NCBI RefSeq assembly: GCF_002086485.1
Contig: NZ_MVHF01000009.1
Coordinates: forward strand, 62,001-126,000
Source of the DNA: Mycobacterium aquaticum
Lineage (GTDB): Bacteria; Actinomycetota; Actinomycetes; Mycobacteriales; Mycobacteriaceae
DNA: 64,000 bases
Direction: 5' to 3'
How positions within the stretch are numbered: position 1 is the first letter of the stretch; each line of letters begins with the position of its first letter. The notes under the pieces are model-generated. The model was not told the DNA's origin. It made no database searches and saw nothing but the letters and a program-made list of their open reading frames with translations. Positions 47,716 through 58,360 of this stretch are shown piece by piece. The position numbers and the translations under genes are program-made.

Positions 47716-47800
47716 GACCAGCAACAATAATTCATGGGCATGGCTATTCCTACACATTAGGTCTTTGACGAATCATCGGTGCAGATCAACGATCAGTCGC

Positions 47801-48967
47801 ATGAACCACGATGAACACGCCCCGGCACTGGACGACTGGCTCACCCCACCGCATCACCGGCAAGGCCTGCACCGGGTGGAGCAGTTCGTACGCTGCGCCC
47901 CGATCACGCGCGGAGATGCCGCAGTACGCGAATTACCCATCGGCACAGAACAACTCGACTGGGACGCGGTCGCAGTCGACGCGGCAGAGGGCCGCGAGAT
48001 CAGCGGAGACGAGTTTCTGCGCCGTAGCCACACCGACGGAATCCTCGTGCTGCGTGGCGACGAGATCGTCTTCGAACGCTACTTCGACGATTTCACGCCG
48101 AACACGACGCACATCGTCATGTCGATCTCGAAATCGTTCTGCGGCATGCTGGCCGGGGTCCTTGCATCGATGGGCGCGCTCGACGTGGCCGCCCAGGTCC
48201 GGTACTACATTCCGGAGCTGGACGGATCCTCGTTCGGCACCGCCACGGTCCGGCAACTTTTGGACATGACGGCGGCGCCGAACTACGACATGTCGTACCT
48301 GGACCCGGCCGCCGAGGTGCACGCGGGCGACCGCGCGGCGGGCTGGCGGGCACGGCGCCCGGGAGACGTCGCCGGCACCCGAGCGTTCCTGGCGCAACTG
48401 CGGGGAGCGGGAAAGCATGGCTCCGCATTCCAATACTGTTCGGGCACAACGGATGTTCTGTCCTGGGTGATCGAGCGCGCCGGGGGATCCGGATACCGGG
48501 AAATGATGGGGGAGCACATCTGGTCCAAGATCGGCGCCGAGGCCGACGCGTTCCTCACCGTCGACGATCACGGCACACCCTATGCCTGTGCCGGAATGGG
48601 TATGCGACTGCGCGACCTGGCCCGGTTCGGGCGACTGGTCCTCGATGGTGGGCAGCGGGACGGGGTGCCGGTCATCCCGGCCGACTGGATCGCCGAAACT
48701 CGTCGCGGCGGCCACTTCGCCACCACCGCGGAATCGGACGCGGAGAACACGGGCACGTACAAGAACCAATGGTGGATTCCGGGGGACTCACACGAAAGCT
48801 TCTACGGTGTCGGCATTTTCGGTCAGTACCTCTGGCTGGATCCGTCGGCCGACGTGGTGATCGCGAAGTTCTCCGCCGACGATTCCCCGGTCGCCGAAAC
48901 CCCTGAATCGGTGCATGCGCTGGCCGCCATCGCTCGGGCCGCGACCAGAACAGCGCAGGAGATCTGA
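47801..48967 (+). CDS. Class C beta-lactamase-fold serine hydrolase (NylB-like)
   Basis: A 388-residue penicillin-recognising serine hydrolase. The nucleophile motif is S108-I-S-K111 in SISKSF, the second motif is YCSGTTD (Tyr-x-Ser), and the C-terminal NQWWIPGDSHESFYGVGIFGQYLWL forms the third wall of the site. Length, and the pattern ISKSFCGMLAG with QYCS.TDVLSWVIERA, resemble 6-aminohexanoate-oligomer hydrolase NylB and related amide/ester hydrolases. No signal peptide, so cytoplasmic. ATG at 47801 begins after the divergent LysR promoter. One base separates its stop from the next start. Substrate not known; a linear amide is likely. Confidence 0.85.
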   Translation: MNHDEHAPALDDWLTPPHHRQGLHRVEQFVRCAPITRGDAAVRELPIGTEQLDWDAVAVDAAEGREISGDEFLRRSHTDGILVLRGDEIVFERYFDDFTPNTTHIVMSISKSFCGMLAGVLASMGALDVAAQVRYYIPELDGSSFGTATVRQLLDMTAAPNYDMSYLDPAAEVHAGDRAAGWRARRPGDVAGTRAFLAQLRGAGKHGSAFQYCSGTTDVLSWVIERAGGSGYREMMGEHIWSKIGAEADAFLTVDDHGTPYACAGMGMRLRDLARFGRLVLDGGQRDGVPVIPADWIAETRRGGHFATTAESDAENTGTYKNQWWIPGDSHESFYGVGIFGQYLWLDPSADVVIAKFSADDSPVAETPESVHALAAIARAATRTAQEI

Positions 48968-48968
48968 C

Positions 48969-50366
48969 ATGGAACACAATCCAGCTTCGGGCGACGCCCT
49001 GGAGCACCGCTCGATCGACTACATCCCGCTCGACGAGCGTCACGGAAAACCGTGGCACCTGTTCACGATCTGGTTCTCAAGCAACGTCCAGATCACCGGA
49101 TTCGTCACCGGGGTGCTCGCGGTCACCATCGGACTCGACCTCGCTTGGGCGATCGGGACGATCCTGATCGGCAATCTCGTCGGAGGCCTGTTCATGGCCT
49201 ACCACTCGATACAGGGACCGCGACTCGGCGTCCCGCAGATGATCCAGAGCCGCGCCCAGTTCGGCTTTCTCGGTGCGCTGTTGCCGGTGGTCTTTGTTCT
49301 GCTCATGTACATGGGTTTTCAGATCGAGGGCGGCGTCATCACCGGGCAGGCACTTGCCAATTGGGCGCACATCTCCCTCACCTGGTCGATCGTCATCCAG
49401 GTCGCCGTACCATCGGTCATCGCGATCGTCGGCTACAAGCTGCTGCACCTGTCCTCCCGGATCGTCAGTGTGGTGTCGGTTCTGCTGTTCGCGGTGTTGA
49501 CCGTGGCGCTCGCCGACCACCTGCCGGCGTCCGCTCCGACAGGCCCGGCCCCTACGTTCGGCACCGTGTTGCTGGCCATCTCGATCTTCGTGTCCTGGCA
49601 GCTGACCTGGGCGCCGTACGTGTCCGACTACTCCCGATATCTTCCGGAGGACACCCCGTCACGGACGACGTTCCTGTGGACCTACCTTGGGTCCGCAGTC
49701 GGTGCCTCGTGGGTCATGATCCTCGGCGCGATGGCCGCGACGATCAGTGCGGAAGCCGTAGGCGCAGACGCGGTCGGAATGCTCAGCAACGAGGTGGCCG
49801 GCCTGAGCTCCGTGATCCTGCTCGCCATCGTCGTCGGCGCCGTCCCGGCCGGTGCCTACGGGGCTTACGGGATGTATCTCACTGCGGTGAGCGCGATCTC
49901 GGTCAAGGGCCACGGTTCATCCACCGCGTTGGTACGTACCGTCTTCATCGTCGTCGCCGGGGTGATCGCCACCGCTGCCACCTTGCTGTCCAGTGGCCAC
50001 ATCCTCGAGACAGTCCAGAACATCACCCTGTTCCTGCTGTATCTGCTCGTTCCGTGGACGGCGATCAACCTCACGGACTTCTACCTCGTACGGCGCGGTC
50101 ACTACAACGTCGGCGAATTGTTCAAGGCCCGCGGCGAATACGGATTGGTCAACTGGCCGGCGCTGGTGATCTATCTGGTGGCCATCGGCGCCGAGATCCC
50201 CTTCATCAACAGCAGCCTGTACGTGGGCCCGTTTGTCAAACACCTTGGTGGGTCCGATATCTCGTGGATCGTCGGCCTCGTGGTGGCCACAGCTCTCTAT
50301 CTGGGCTACACCCGGGTGACAGCGCAGCGGGTCCCGGCAACGGCCGAAGCCCTCGTCGACGCATAG
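48969..50366 (+). CDS. NCS1-family nucleobase/allantoin-type permease
   Basis: A 465-residue membrane transporter with about twelve helices, of the nucleobase:cation symporter 1 family (CodB/PucI/Fur types). Typical features are the N-terminal DYIPLDERHGKPWHLFTIWFSSNVQITGFVTGVLA, SRAQFGFLGALLP, WAPYVSDYSRYLPEDT and the late segment LLVPWTAINLTDFYLVRRGHYN. NCS1 members carry cytosine, hydantoins, allantoin or thiamine; with the amidase and serine hydrolase beside it, a cyclic amide or hydantoin-like compound is plausible. AGGAG ribosome site before the ATG at 48969. Confidence 0.92.
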   Translation: MEHNPASGDALEHRSIDYIPLDERHGKPWHLFTIWFSSNVQITGFVTGVLAVTIGLDLAWAIGTILIGNLVGGLFMAYHSIQGPRLGVPQMIQSRAQFGFLGALLPVVFVLLMYMGFQIEGGVITGQALANWAHISLTWSIVIQVAVPSVIAIVGYKLLHLSSRIVSVVSVLLFAVLTVALADHLPASAPTGPAPTFGTVLLAISIFVSWQLTWAPYVSDYSRYLPEDTPSRTTFLWTYLGSAVGASWVMILGAMAATISAEAVGADAVGMLSNEVAGLSSVILLAIVVGAVPAGAYGAYGMYLTAVSAISVKGHGSSTALVRTVFIVVAGVIATAATLLSSGHILETVQNITLFLLYLLVPWTAINLTDFYLVRRGHYNVGELFKARGEYGLVNWPALVIYLVAIGAEIPFINSSLYVGPFVKHLGGSDISWIVGLVVATALYLGYTRVTAQRVPATAEALVDA

Positions 50367-50378
50367 GCCAGCCCACGC

Positions 50379-50416
50379 AGTTCCGGTGCGAGGTCAGACC
50401 GGGGCGAGCCGATCCG
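50379..50416. repeat. Dispersed 38-bp repeat, copy B (end of amidase gene)
   Basis: 35/38 identical to 46790-46827. Here the sequence encodes the usual family C-terminus PWADRLAPV of the amidase plus the first bases after its stop, which suggests that this is the source copy. Confidence 0.85.
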
Positions 50417-51863
50417 CCCACGGCACTGCCTGCTCAAGCTGGGAGGCCAGCTTGAGCAACAGTGATTCGCCCGCGAGCGGCGCGACGAACTGGACGCCGA
50501 GCGGCAGACCTTCAGCGGTCCAGTGCAGCGGCAAGGAGATCGCGGGCCTGCCAGTGAGATTCGCCAGTTGGGTGTATGGCACCCAGCCCAGGTTCTTGTC
50601 CACCATGTCGTCGACAATCTTGGTGTAGCGCAACAGACTTGCCGTGCGGGTCTTGATCAGCGCATCCGCGGCGTGTTGCACCACCCCGGGCAGGTCGAAC
50701 TCGCCGATCGTCGGTGGCAGCGTCGCCAACGTGGGCGTCAGCAGCAGGTCGTAGGACTCGAAGAAGGTGCTCAACCGGCGCGTGTGCTCATGGCGTCGCT
50801 GCACGGCATCCACGTAATCGACGCTGCTGGTGGCCCGGCCCAGAGCCGCCATGATCAACGTGTCGCGCTCGAACAGGTCGTCGCCGGCCCCCGTCAGGCG
50901 CTTGGCCTCGGCGAGTTCCCAAGCGGTGTAGACGAACCAGGTGAGCAGGAAGTCTCGCGCCAACGCGGCGTCGTCGAAGGGTGCTTGCGGGAGTTCCTCG
51001 ACATGGTGGCCGAGTTCCGTAAGCGCGCCCACGGTTGCCGCCACCGCCGCAACGGCTTCGGGGTGCGGCGTCGGATTGATCGCGCTCGGCACCTGTACCC
51101 CGATCCGCAGCTTTCCGGGATCCGCACCCACACACGACGCGAACGACGCGGTGGGCATCGCGGGTGCGTACGGGCCCCACGGTTCCCCGCCGCTGAGGAC
51201 GTCGAGCATCGCCGCGGTGTCGCGCACCGTTCGGGTGACGACGCCCTGGACGGCCGCACCGTGCATGGATTCCGCGGTCTCCGGCCCCGACGGCACCAGG
51301 CCCCGACCGGGTTTCAGGCCGACAAGTCCACAGGACGCCGCCGGGATCCGGATCGAACCGCCGCCGTCGTTTGCTCCCGCGCAGGGCACGATCCCGGCGG
51401 CCACCGCCGCCGCGGACCCGCCCGACGAACCACCGGGTGTCCGCGTCAGGTCCCAGGGATTGCGCGCCGGACCCCACGCGACGGGCTCGGTGATGCCTTT
51501 CGCGCCGAACTCCGGCGTGTTGGTCTTGCCGAAGATGATCAGTCCCGCATCGATCCAGCGCTGTACGACAGTGGCGTGCTCGGCAGCGGGCCGCCACATC
51601 AGCGCACGTGATCCGGCCGAGGTCGGTATGCCCGCGTAATCCTGGCCGAGGTCCTTGATCAGGAACGGGACACCGGCGAACGGTCCGCTGAGGTCATCGG
51701 GTGGTGTCGCCGGGATATCGCGCACGATCGCATTGATCCGCGGATTGACGGCGGCTGCGCGTTCCTGCGCTGCGGCGAGCAACTCTGCCGGCGAAACCTC
51801 CTTGTCTGCAACCAGTTTCGCCAGGCCAGTGGCATCATGCGCGCGGTACTCGTCGAAGTCCAC
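50394..51863 (-). CDS. Amidase signature-family enzyme (NylA-like)
   Basis: A 489-residue amidase with the Ser-cisSer-Lys triad: Lys in GVPFLIKDLG, the Gly/Ser-rich signature RTPGGSSGGSAAAVAAGIVP, and the nucleophile Ser in GGGSIRIPA. FGKTNTPEFG and NPWDLTRTPG are typical. Length and the TEPVAWGPARNPWDL pattern are close to 6-aminohexanoate cyclic-dimer hydrolase NylA, but general aliphatic or aryl amidases look alike. It hydrolyses a C-N amide bond to acid plus amine. GTG start with TACGTT at 51875-51870 six bases upstream suggests a leaderless transcript. Convergent with the NCS1 permease gene. Confidence 0.92.
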   Translation of the reverse strand: MDFDEYRAHDATGLAKLVADKEVSPAELLAAAQERAAAVNPRINAIVRDIPATPPDDLSGPFAGVPFLIKDLGQDYAGIPTSAGSRALMWRPAAEHATVVQRWIDAGLIIFGKTNTPEFGAKGITEPVAWGPARNPWDLTRTPGGSSGGSAAAVAAGIVPCAGANDGGGSIRIPAASCGLVGLKPGRGLVPSGPETAESMHGAAVQGVVTRTVRDTAAMLDVLSGGEPWGPYAPAMPTASFASCVGADPGKLRIGVQVPSAINPTPHPEAVAAVAATVGALTELGHHVEELPQAPFDDAALARDFLLTWFVYTAWELAEAKRLTGAGDDLFERDTLIMAALGRATSSVDYVDAVQRRHEHTRRLSTFFESYDLLLTPTLATLPPTIGEFDLPGVVQHAADALIKTRTASLLRYTKIVDDMVDKNLGWVPYTQLANLTGRPAISLPLHWTAEGLPLGVQFVAPLAGESLLLKLASQLEQAVPWADRLAPV

Positions 51864-51869
51864 GGTACG

Positions 51870-51875
51870 AACGTA
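51870..51875 (-). promoter_or_regulatory. Putative -10 box (TACGTT) of the amidase gene
   Basis: On the minus strand TACGTT (TANNNT) ends 6 nt before the GTG start at 51863; no ribosome site is present. Confidence 0.4.
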
Positions 51876-52015
51876 TACCGCCCGGGCCCTGCGTAGGGAC
51901 CTATCGTGTTACCCACGCGCTTCGATGATCCGGGCGATTGCAGTGGGCGTGGGGGACAACGGGCCCGTGGCCACCGGCCGCCCTGGTGTCCAGGCCGGCC
52001 GGCCGGCGCCGTGGG

Positions 52016-52501
52016 TCAGGAAGCAAGCAGCTCGTCGATCTGGTTGATCGCCAGCGTGGCGCCTTCGACAACGCCCATGTCGAGCACCTGCTGCAGTGCC
52101 TCGGCCGAGGCGAAGGTGCTCACATAGACCGCACGGGTGCCGCCGTTGTGCTCGGAGAAGGTGTAGACGTTGGTCGACACCGGCATGTCGGGGTTCGGGT
52201 TGAAGTCGAGGTCGGCGAAGCCGTCGACGAACGAGAAGCTCGTCGGCTCGTCGACGGCGGTGATCTCCCAGTACCCCGCGTGCTTGTCGCCTTCCGGCCC
52301 GGTCATGAAGTACGTCGTACGACCGCCGGGCGTGAGGTCGTGGTCCACCACCGTGGCGGGGTATGTCGGTGGGCCCCAAACCTTTTCGAGCTGACGCGGG
52401 TCGGCGTAGACCTGCCAGACGCGCTTTACCGGTGCGGCGAAGTCGGCTGTGATGGTCAGGGTCAGGTTGTCGAGGTCATGTTTGACATCGGTCACGGGCA
52501 T
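52016..52501 (-). CDS. AHSA1-type SRPBCC protein
   Basis: A 161-residue helix-grip protein of the activator-of-Hsp90-ATPase homologue 1-like group. It shows the pattern LTITADFAAPVKRVWQVYADPRQLEKVWGPPTYPATV, followed by PGGRTTYFMTGPEG and WEITAVDEPTSFSFVDGF, and the C-terminal helix ALQQVLDMGVVEGATLAINQIDELL. Such proteins are routinely coupled with an ArsR regulator, as here: the start lies 3 bp after the regulator stop, so both come from one transcript. Ligand unknown, presumably a small hydrophobic molecule. Confidence 0.9.
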   Translation of the reverse strand: MPVTDVKHDLDNLTLTITADFAAPVKRVWQVYADPRQLEKVWGPPTYPATVVDHDLTPGGRTTYFMTGPEGDKHAGYWEITAVDEPTSFSFVDGFADLDFNPNPDMPVSTNVYTFSEHNGGTRAVYVSTFASAEALQQVLDMGVVEGATLAINQIDELLAS

Positions 52502-52504
52502 GGT

Positions 52505-52846
52505 TCAGTCCTCCTGGATCGGGTCGGATGAGAGCAGTTCGTCGATACGCGCGATGCGGCCACGCCACACCTGTTCCAGCTCGGTGAGCATGGACGCCAC
52601 CGACCGCACCGCCGCCACATCGCCGTTGGCCAGTTGCTCGCGACCGCTGCGTCGCTTGGTGAGCAGGCCGGCCTTTTCCAGCACGGCGACGTGCTTTTGC
52701 ACCGCGGCGAAGCTCATGTCGTACTTCGCCGCGAGCGTGGAAACCGAGTGTTCCCCGGCCAACACCCGGCGCATGATGTCGCGGCGGGTGCGATCGGACA
52801 GCGCGTGGAACAGGGCGTCGGCCCGGTCCTCGTCGCTCTCGGTCAC
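52505..52846 (-). CDS. ArsR-family transcriptional regulator
   Basis: A regulator of about 113 residues with a winged helix: ALFHALSDRTRRDIMRRVLAGEHSVSTLAAKYDMSFAAVQKHVAVLEKAGLLTKRRSGREQ. No metal-binding cysteines are visible, so it belongs to the non-metal group that is paired with SRPBCC proteins. Several starts are possible (TTG 52861, GTG 52849, GTG 52846). I chose GTG 52846 because the promoter -10 box TATGTT lies 7 nt upstream, giving a leaderless transcript. It very likely represses itself through the palindrome in its promoter. Confidence 0.85.
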   Translation of the reverse strand: MTESDEDRADALFHALSDRTRRDIMRRVLAGEHSVSTLAAKYDMSFAAVQKHVAVLEKAGLLTKRRSGREQLANGDVAAVRSVASMLTELEQVWRGRIARIDELLSSDPIQED

Positions 52847-52852
52847 CACATC

Positions 52853-52883
52853 AACATACAACCAAACGGTTGTACGTTGTCAA
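52853..52883 (-). promoter_or_regulatory. ArsR promoter with operator palindrome
   Basis: Reading leftward: -35 TTGACA (52883-52878), -10 TATGTT (52858-52853). Between them lies the perfect 18-bp palindrome TACAACC-AAAC-GGTTGTA (52857-52874). A repressor dimer bound there would block RNA polymerase, so autoregulation by the ArsR protein is the natural reading. Confidence 0.7.
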
Positions 52884-52981
52884 GGCCTCGCGCCGAAACT
52901 CGTGCTTCGAAGCCCGCCGCGGCGCTTTTAGACTTCTCGCCAAGGGCGCCGCTCCGTGCCCCATTTCAGGGAGGTCCGCTC

Positions 52982-53380
52982 ATGTCGCAACCCGGCTATC
53001 CGCAGCAACAGCCCGGCTATCCCCAGCAGCCGCCCGGCTATCCGGCCCCGTCCGGGCAGCCGCAGTACCCGCCCCCGCCGGCCGAGCCGATCTTCCAGGT
53101 CTCGGCGATGACCCACATCGGCGCACTCGTGTTCTGGTTCAACCAGACTCGGCACGTCACGGGCACCTACGCCCAGTGCGACGCAGCGCTGCGCAGTGCC
53201 CTGACGCAGAACCTGTTACTGGGCTGGTGGAGCTTCCTGTCGATCCTGGTGATGAACTGGATTGCCCTGGCCCACAACATGAATGCTCGTCGCAAACTGC
53301 GCCAGGACGCGCAGCAGGCCGAGGCATACGCCCAGTGGTGGTACCAGTACATCGCGCCGACCGTCCCGCACGGCCGCTAG
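52982..53380 (+). CDS. Small Pro/Gln/Tyr-rich membrane-associated protein
   Basis: A 132-residue protein of unknown function. The first 35 residues consist of PGYPQQ-type repeats; the remainder has hydrophobic stretches (MTHIGALVFWFNQT; NLLLGWWSFLSILVMNWIALAHN, about residues 75-98) that may form one or two membrane helices, and ends in a basic-aromatic tail (AYAQWWYQYIAPTVPHGR). GGAGG precedes the ATG at 52982. Its TAG stop overlaps the stop of the convergent hydrolase in the tetranucleotide CTAG. Confidence 0.8.
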   Translation: MSQPGYPQQQPGYPQQPPGYPAPSGQPQYPPPPAEPIFQVSAMTHIGALVFWFNQTRHVTGTYAQCDAALRSALTQNLLLGWWSFLSILVMNWIALAHNMNARRKLRQDAQQAEAYAQWWYQYIAPTVPHGR

Positions 53381-54123
53381 CTGAGTGACTCCCAGAAGCC
53401 GCTGAGCACGGCCGCGCCGCGCACCGGATCCTGCACCATCCACCAGTGCCCCAGGCCCTCGAGGACCGCGGTCTCGGCACCGGCGCGCTCGGCCGCCCGC
53501 CGTCGCACCGCATCGGAGCCGATGTAGGGATCGTCGGTCGCGAGCAGCGACAGGCCCGGACGCGCCCGAGCGTTCTCCAGGGCCCGGCCGGCCTCCGCCA
53601 TCGCCGGTTGGCGCGCCGAGCGGTACAGCGCCAGGATCGCCCGGCCCATCTCCGGGCCCTGAGCCACGGCGATCTGCGCGGCGATGTCGATCGGTATGCC
53701 CAACGCGGCCATCTGGGCCGCGCGGTCATCCGCCGAGCCACCGAGCATGGCGTCGACGGCGTGTTCTCCGTCGCCGGGCGTCTGCCACACCTGGGCCAGG
53801 TCGTGCCAGACGTACTCGGGGTCGAACAGTCCGACGACATCGCTGGCCCAACTGCGCACCAGCTCGGGCCGGTGCATCACCGCATTGAGGACGTGGCCGC
53901 CGCCCCAGTCGTGCCCGACGAGGTCGACGGGGCCGTCGATGCCCTCCAGCTGGGCCTCGAGCCAGTCGCGGTACTCCAGATAGGTCGCCGTGAACCCGTC
54001 CGGCAGCGGCGCGCCGAACCCCGGCGGGGACAACCGGAGGACGTCGTCGCGCCCGAGCGCCGCCACGAGCGGATCCCAGAGCGCGTCGGACTCCGGATTG
54101 CCATGCACCAGAACCACTGTCAT
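53377..54123 (-). CDS. Alpha/beta-hydrolase (epoxide hydrolase/dehalogenase-like)
   Basis: A 248-residue alpha/beta-hydrolase. The oxyanion motif HGNPES is at residues 7-12, the nucleophile elbow GHDWGGGH carries an aspartate, as in haloalkane dehalogenases and epoxide hydrolases rather than esterases, and the catalytic His is in LEGLGHWWMVQDP. It should hydrolyse an epoxide, halide or similar bond; substrate unknown. ATG at 54123 overlaps the stop of the FAD monooxygenase (ATGA), so it may act on the oxygenated product of that enzyme. Confidence 0.87.
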   Translation of the reverse strand: MTVVLVHGNPESDALWDPLVAALGRDDVLRLSPPGFGAPLPDGFTATYLEYRDWLEAQLEGIDGPVDLVGHDWGGGHVLNAVMHRPELVRSWASDVVGLFDPEYVWHDLAQVWQTPGDGEHAVDAMLGGSADDRAAQMAALGIPIDIAAQIAVAQGPEMGRAILALYRSARQPAMAEAGRALENARARPGLSLLATDDPYIGSDAVRRRAAERAGAETAVLEGLGHWWMVQDPVRGAAVLSGFWESLS

Positions 54124-55346
54124 AGCGTCATCCTCGCGGCTGAGGCGGGAGATCTCACCGGTTCTGCGAAATCGATGTGGTGGCCCTGCAGCCAGGTCAG
54201 CGAGCGTCCGCCGTCGCGTTCCATCCGTCTGAACACCACAGGCAGCAGCGCGTCGCGGATCTTGCGCGCAACCGGGCCCGCGGCCTTGGAGTTCGCCGAC
54301 CGCGCACCGTATTTGACGATCCGCTCGACGCGGGCGCGGCGCGCGGATTCGAAGAGGGCAAAGGCCGCGGTGCTGTCGCGAGTGTCGCGCAGGCATTTCG
54401 CGAGGATGACGGCGTCCTCGAGCGACATGGCGGCCCCCTGGCCGGCCGAGGGCGCGGTTGCGTGGGCAGCATCGCCGATCACGATCATCCGCTCGTTGGA
54501 CCAACGCTTCACGACGGGCATGTCGTAGGTCGCCCAGCCGAACAGGGGACCTGGCGCGGCGTCGATGATCTGGGGTGCGGGGCCGACGTCACCGTCCATC
54601 AACTCGTGTAACCATGCGCGCCACTGGCCATCAGCCAGCCCGGAGAGAACACCGTCGGCAGGTTCGCGGGCCATCGGCGGGTTGGCGAACCACACCGTGC
54701 CGCCATCGGGCGCGGCCATCCACGCGAAAAAGCAGTGGGTTCCGAATTGCATGCGAAATTCCCGGGGTGGCACGTCGACGGTGAAACCCGGTATGTAGCC
54801 GCCGATGTTGAGCACCGGCACATAGCGTGGCGGCACAGCCGCAGGGTCGATGATGGTGCGGACCCGGGAGTGGATGCCGTCGCAGCCGATCAACAGATCC
54901 CCCGTGGCGTGGTCGCCATCGGCGAATTGAGCCTCGACACCGCGCGGCGTCACGCGTGCGTCGACGAGTTCCTTGCCGGTCGCGACCTGGATGCCGTGTT
55001 GGGCGGCGAGCTGGGTGAGTGTGCGGTAGAGCTCGTCGCGCCGCATCATCTGCGACAACTGGCCGTCGGCGCGCGGGCTCGCGAGCGGCATGCGGCCGAG
55101 GTGCCTGCCCTTGCCGTTGACGAAGCTGATGGTCTCCACGTCGAACCCGAGCGCTTCGACCGGTTCGGCGATACCCAGCGCGCGCAGCGCGTCCATGCCG
55201 TTGGCCTGAAACGTCAACCACGATCCGCCGCGGTGCTCGAGCGAGGGCTGCCGTTCGAACAGCACCACGTCGATACCGACGCGCTGTAGCGCGATCGCCA
55301 GGACCGGACCGGCGACACCGGCGCCGATCACCAGTGCGCGGGTCAT
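54120..55346 (-). CDS. FAD-dependent monooxygenase (aromatic hydroxylase type)
   Basis: A 408-residue class A flavoprotein monooxygenase. The FAD motif is VIGAGVAGPVLAIAL, the DG motif is LLIGCDGIHSRVR, and the GD motif is MIVIGDAAHATAPSAGQGAAMSLEDAVILAKCL, all intact. It probably hydroxylates an aromatic or polyketide-like compound with NAD(P)H and oxygen. ATG at 55346 is chosen because the Rossmann motif begins right after it; the region upstream is promoter. It is divergent from a MarR gene, with MarR-type operators in between, and coupled to the hydrolase. Confidence 0.92.
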   Translation of the reverse strand: MTRALVIGAGVAGPVLAIALQRVGIDVVLFERQPSLEHRGGSWLTFQANGMDALRALGIAEPVEALGFDVETISFVNGKGRHLGRMPLASPRADGQLSQMMRRDELYRTLTQLAAQHGIQVATGKELVDARVTPRGVEAQFADGDHATGDLLIGCDGIHSRVRTIIDPAAVPPRYVPVLNIGGYIPGFTVDVPPREFRMQFGTHCFFAWMAAPDGGTVWFANPPMAREPADGVLSGLADGQWRAWLHELMDGDVGPAPQIIDAAPGPLFGWATYDMPVVKRWSNERMIVIGDAAHATAPSAGQGAAMSLEDAVILAKCLRDTRDSTAAFALFESARRARVERIVKYGARSANSKAAGPVARKIRDALLPVVFRRMERDGGRSLTWLQGHHIDFAEPVRSPASAARMTL

Positions 55347-55382
55347 GTCGAAATCCCTTCGGCGGCTGCGAGGATGAAGTAT

Positions 55383-55434
55383 CTTGAGAGTCAAGCGAAA
55401 ATTAGTATGGAAGTCGAGTTACTTGATTGTCAAG
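55383..55434. promoter_or_regulatory. Two CTTGA-N3-TCAAG operators in the MarR/monooxygenase divergent promoter
   Basis: CTTGAGAGTCAAG (55383-55395) and CTTGATTGTCAAG (55422-55434) are 13-bp palindromes 39 bp apart. The leftward promoter has -35 TTGACA (55433-55428) inside the right operator and -10 CATACT (55409-55404) with an 18-bp spacer; the left operator lies just after its start point. The ATG of marR begins 5 bp after the right operator. A MarR dimer on both sites would repress both directions. Confidence 0.75.
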
Positions 55435-55438
55435 ACGA

Positions 55439-55891
55439 ATGGAAGCCGAAGAAGCGCTGTCCCATGCGATCGCGCGGTATCAGGCCGCCGTCGACGACTT
55501 CGACCGCGAAAGCGCGCGGGTGCTCGGTGTCAACGAAACCGACCTGCGCTGCCTGGAGATCCTCATCCGGGAGGAAAGCGAGGCAACGCCGCGGATGCTG
55601 GCCGACCGGCTGGGCCTGACCACCGGCAGCGTGACGACGATGCTCGACCGTTTGGAGAAGCTCGACTACGTCACTCGCACGGCCCACCCCGCCGATCGGC
55701 GCAAGGTGATCGTCACCGCCACCGACAAGGCGACGCGGCGGGCGTACGCGCTCATCGATCCGCTGATCGCCGACGGCACCCGCCTGCTGCGCGACTACAC
55801 CGTGGACCAACTCCAGCTGATCATCCAGTTCCTCACCCGTACCGCCGATTTGCAGGACCGGCATATCGAGCAGCTGCGCGCCATGCGTTAA
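55439..55891 (+). CDS. MarR-family transcriptional regulator
   Basis: A 150-residue MarR regulator with the winged helix-turn-helix LRCLEILIREESEATPRMLADRLGLTTGSVTTMLDRLEKLDYVTRTAHPADRRKVIVTATDKA and flanking dimerisation helices. The conserved DRR of the wing is present. It is divergent from the FAD monooxygenase-hydrolase pair and probably represses it and itself through the two palindromes; the inducing ligand is likely a substrate of those enzymes. ATG at 55439 is preferred to a TTG 12 bp upstream. Confidence 0.92.
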   Translation: MEAEEALSHAIARYQAAVDDFDRESARVLGVNETDLRCLEILIREESEATPRMLADRLGLTTGSVTTMLDRLEKLDYVTRTAHPADRRKVIVTATDKATRRAYALIDPLIADGTRLLRDYTVDQLQLIIQFLTRTADLQDRHIEQLRAMR

Positions 55892-55937
55892 CTGGGACCG
55901 CTGGGCACATGAACAGCTCACCCATAGCCGCACGTAG

Positions 55938-58247
<2,310 letters not shown>

Positions 58248-58360
58248 GGCGCCGCGGAGTAAGGCACAGGCCTGACCTGCGCGACCCCAACCCGATTTCA
58301 CCCGATGTCGGTGCCGTGGCCTATCTTGGACCGTCTGGCGAACGACATGGGGGAAATCAG

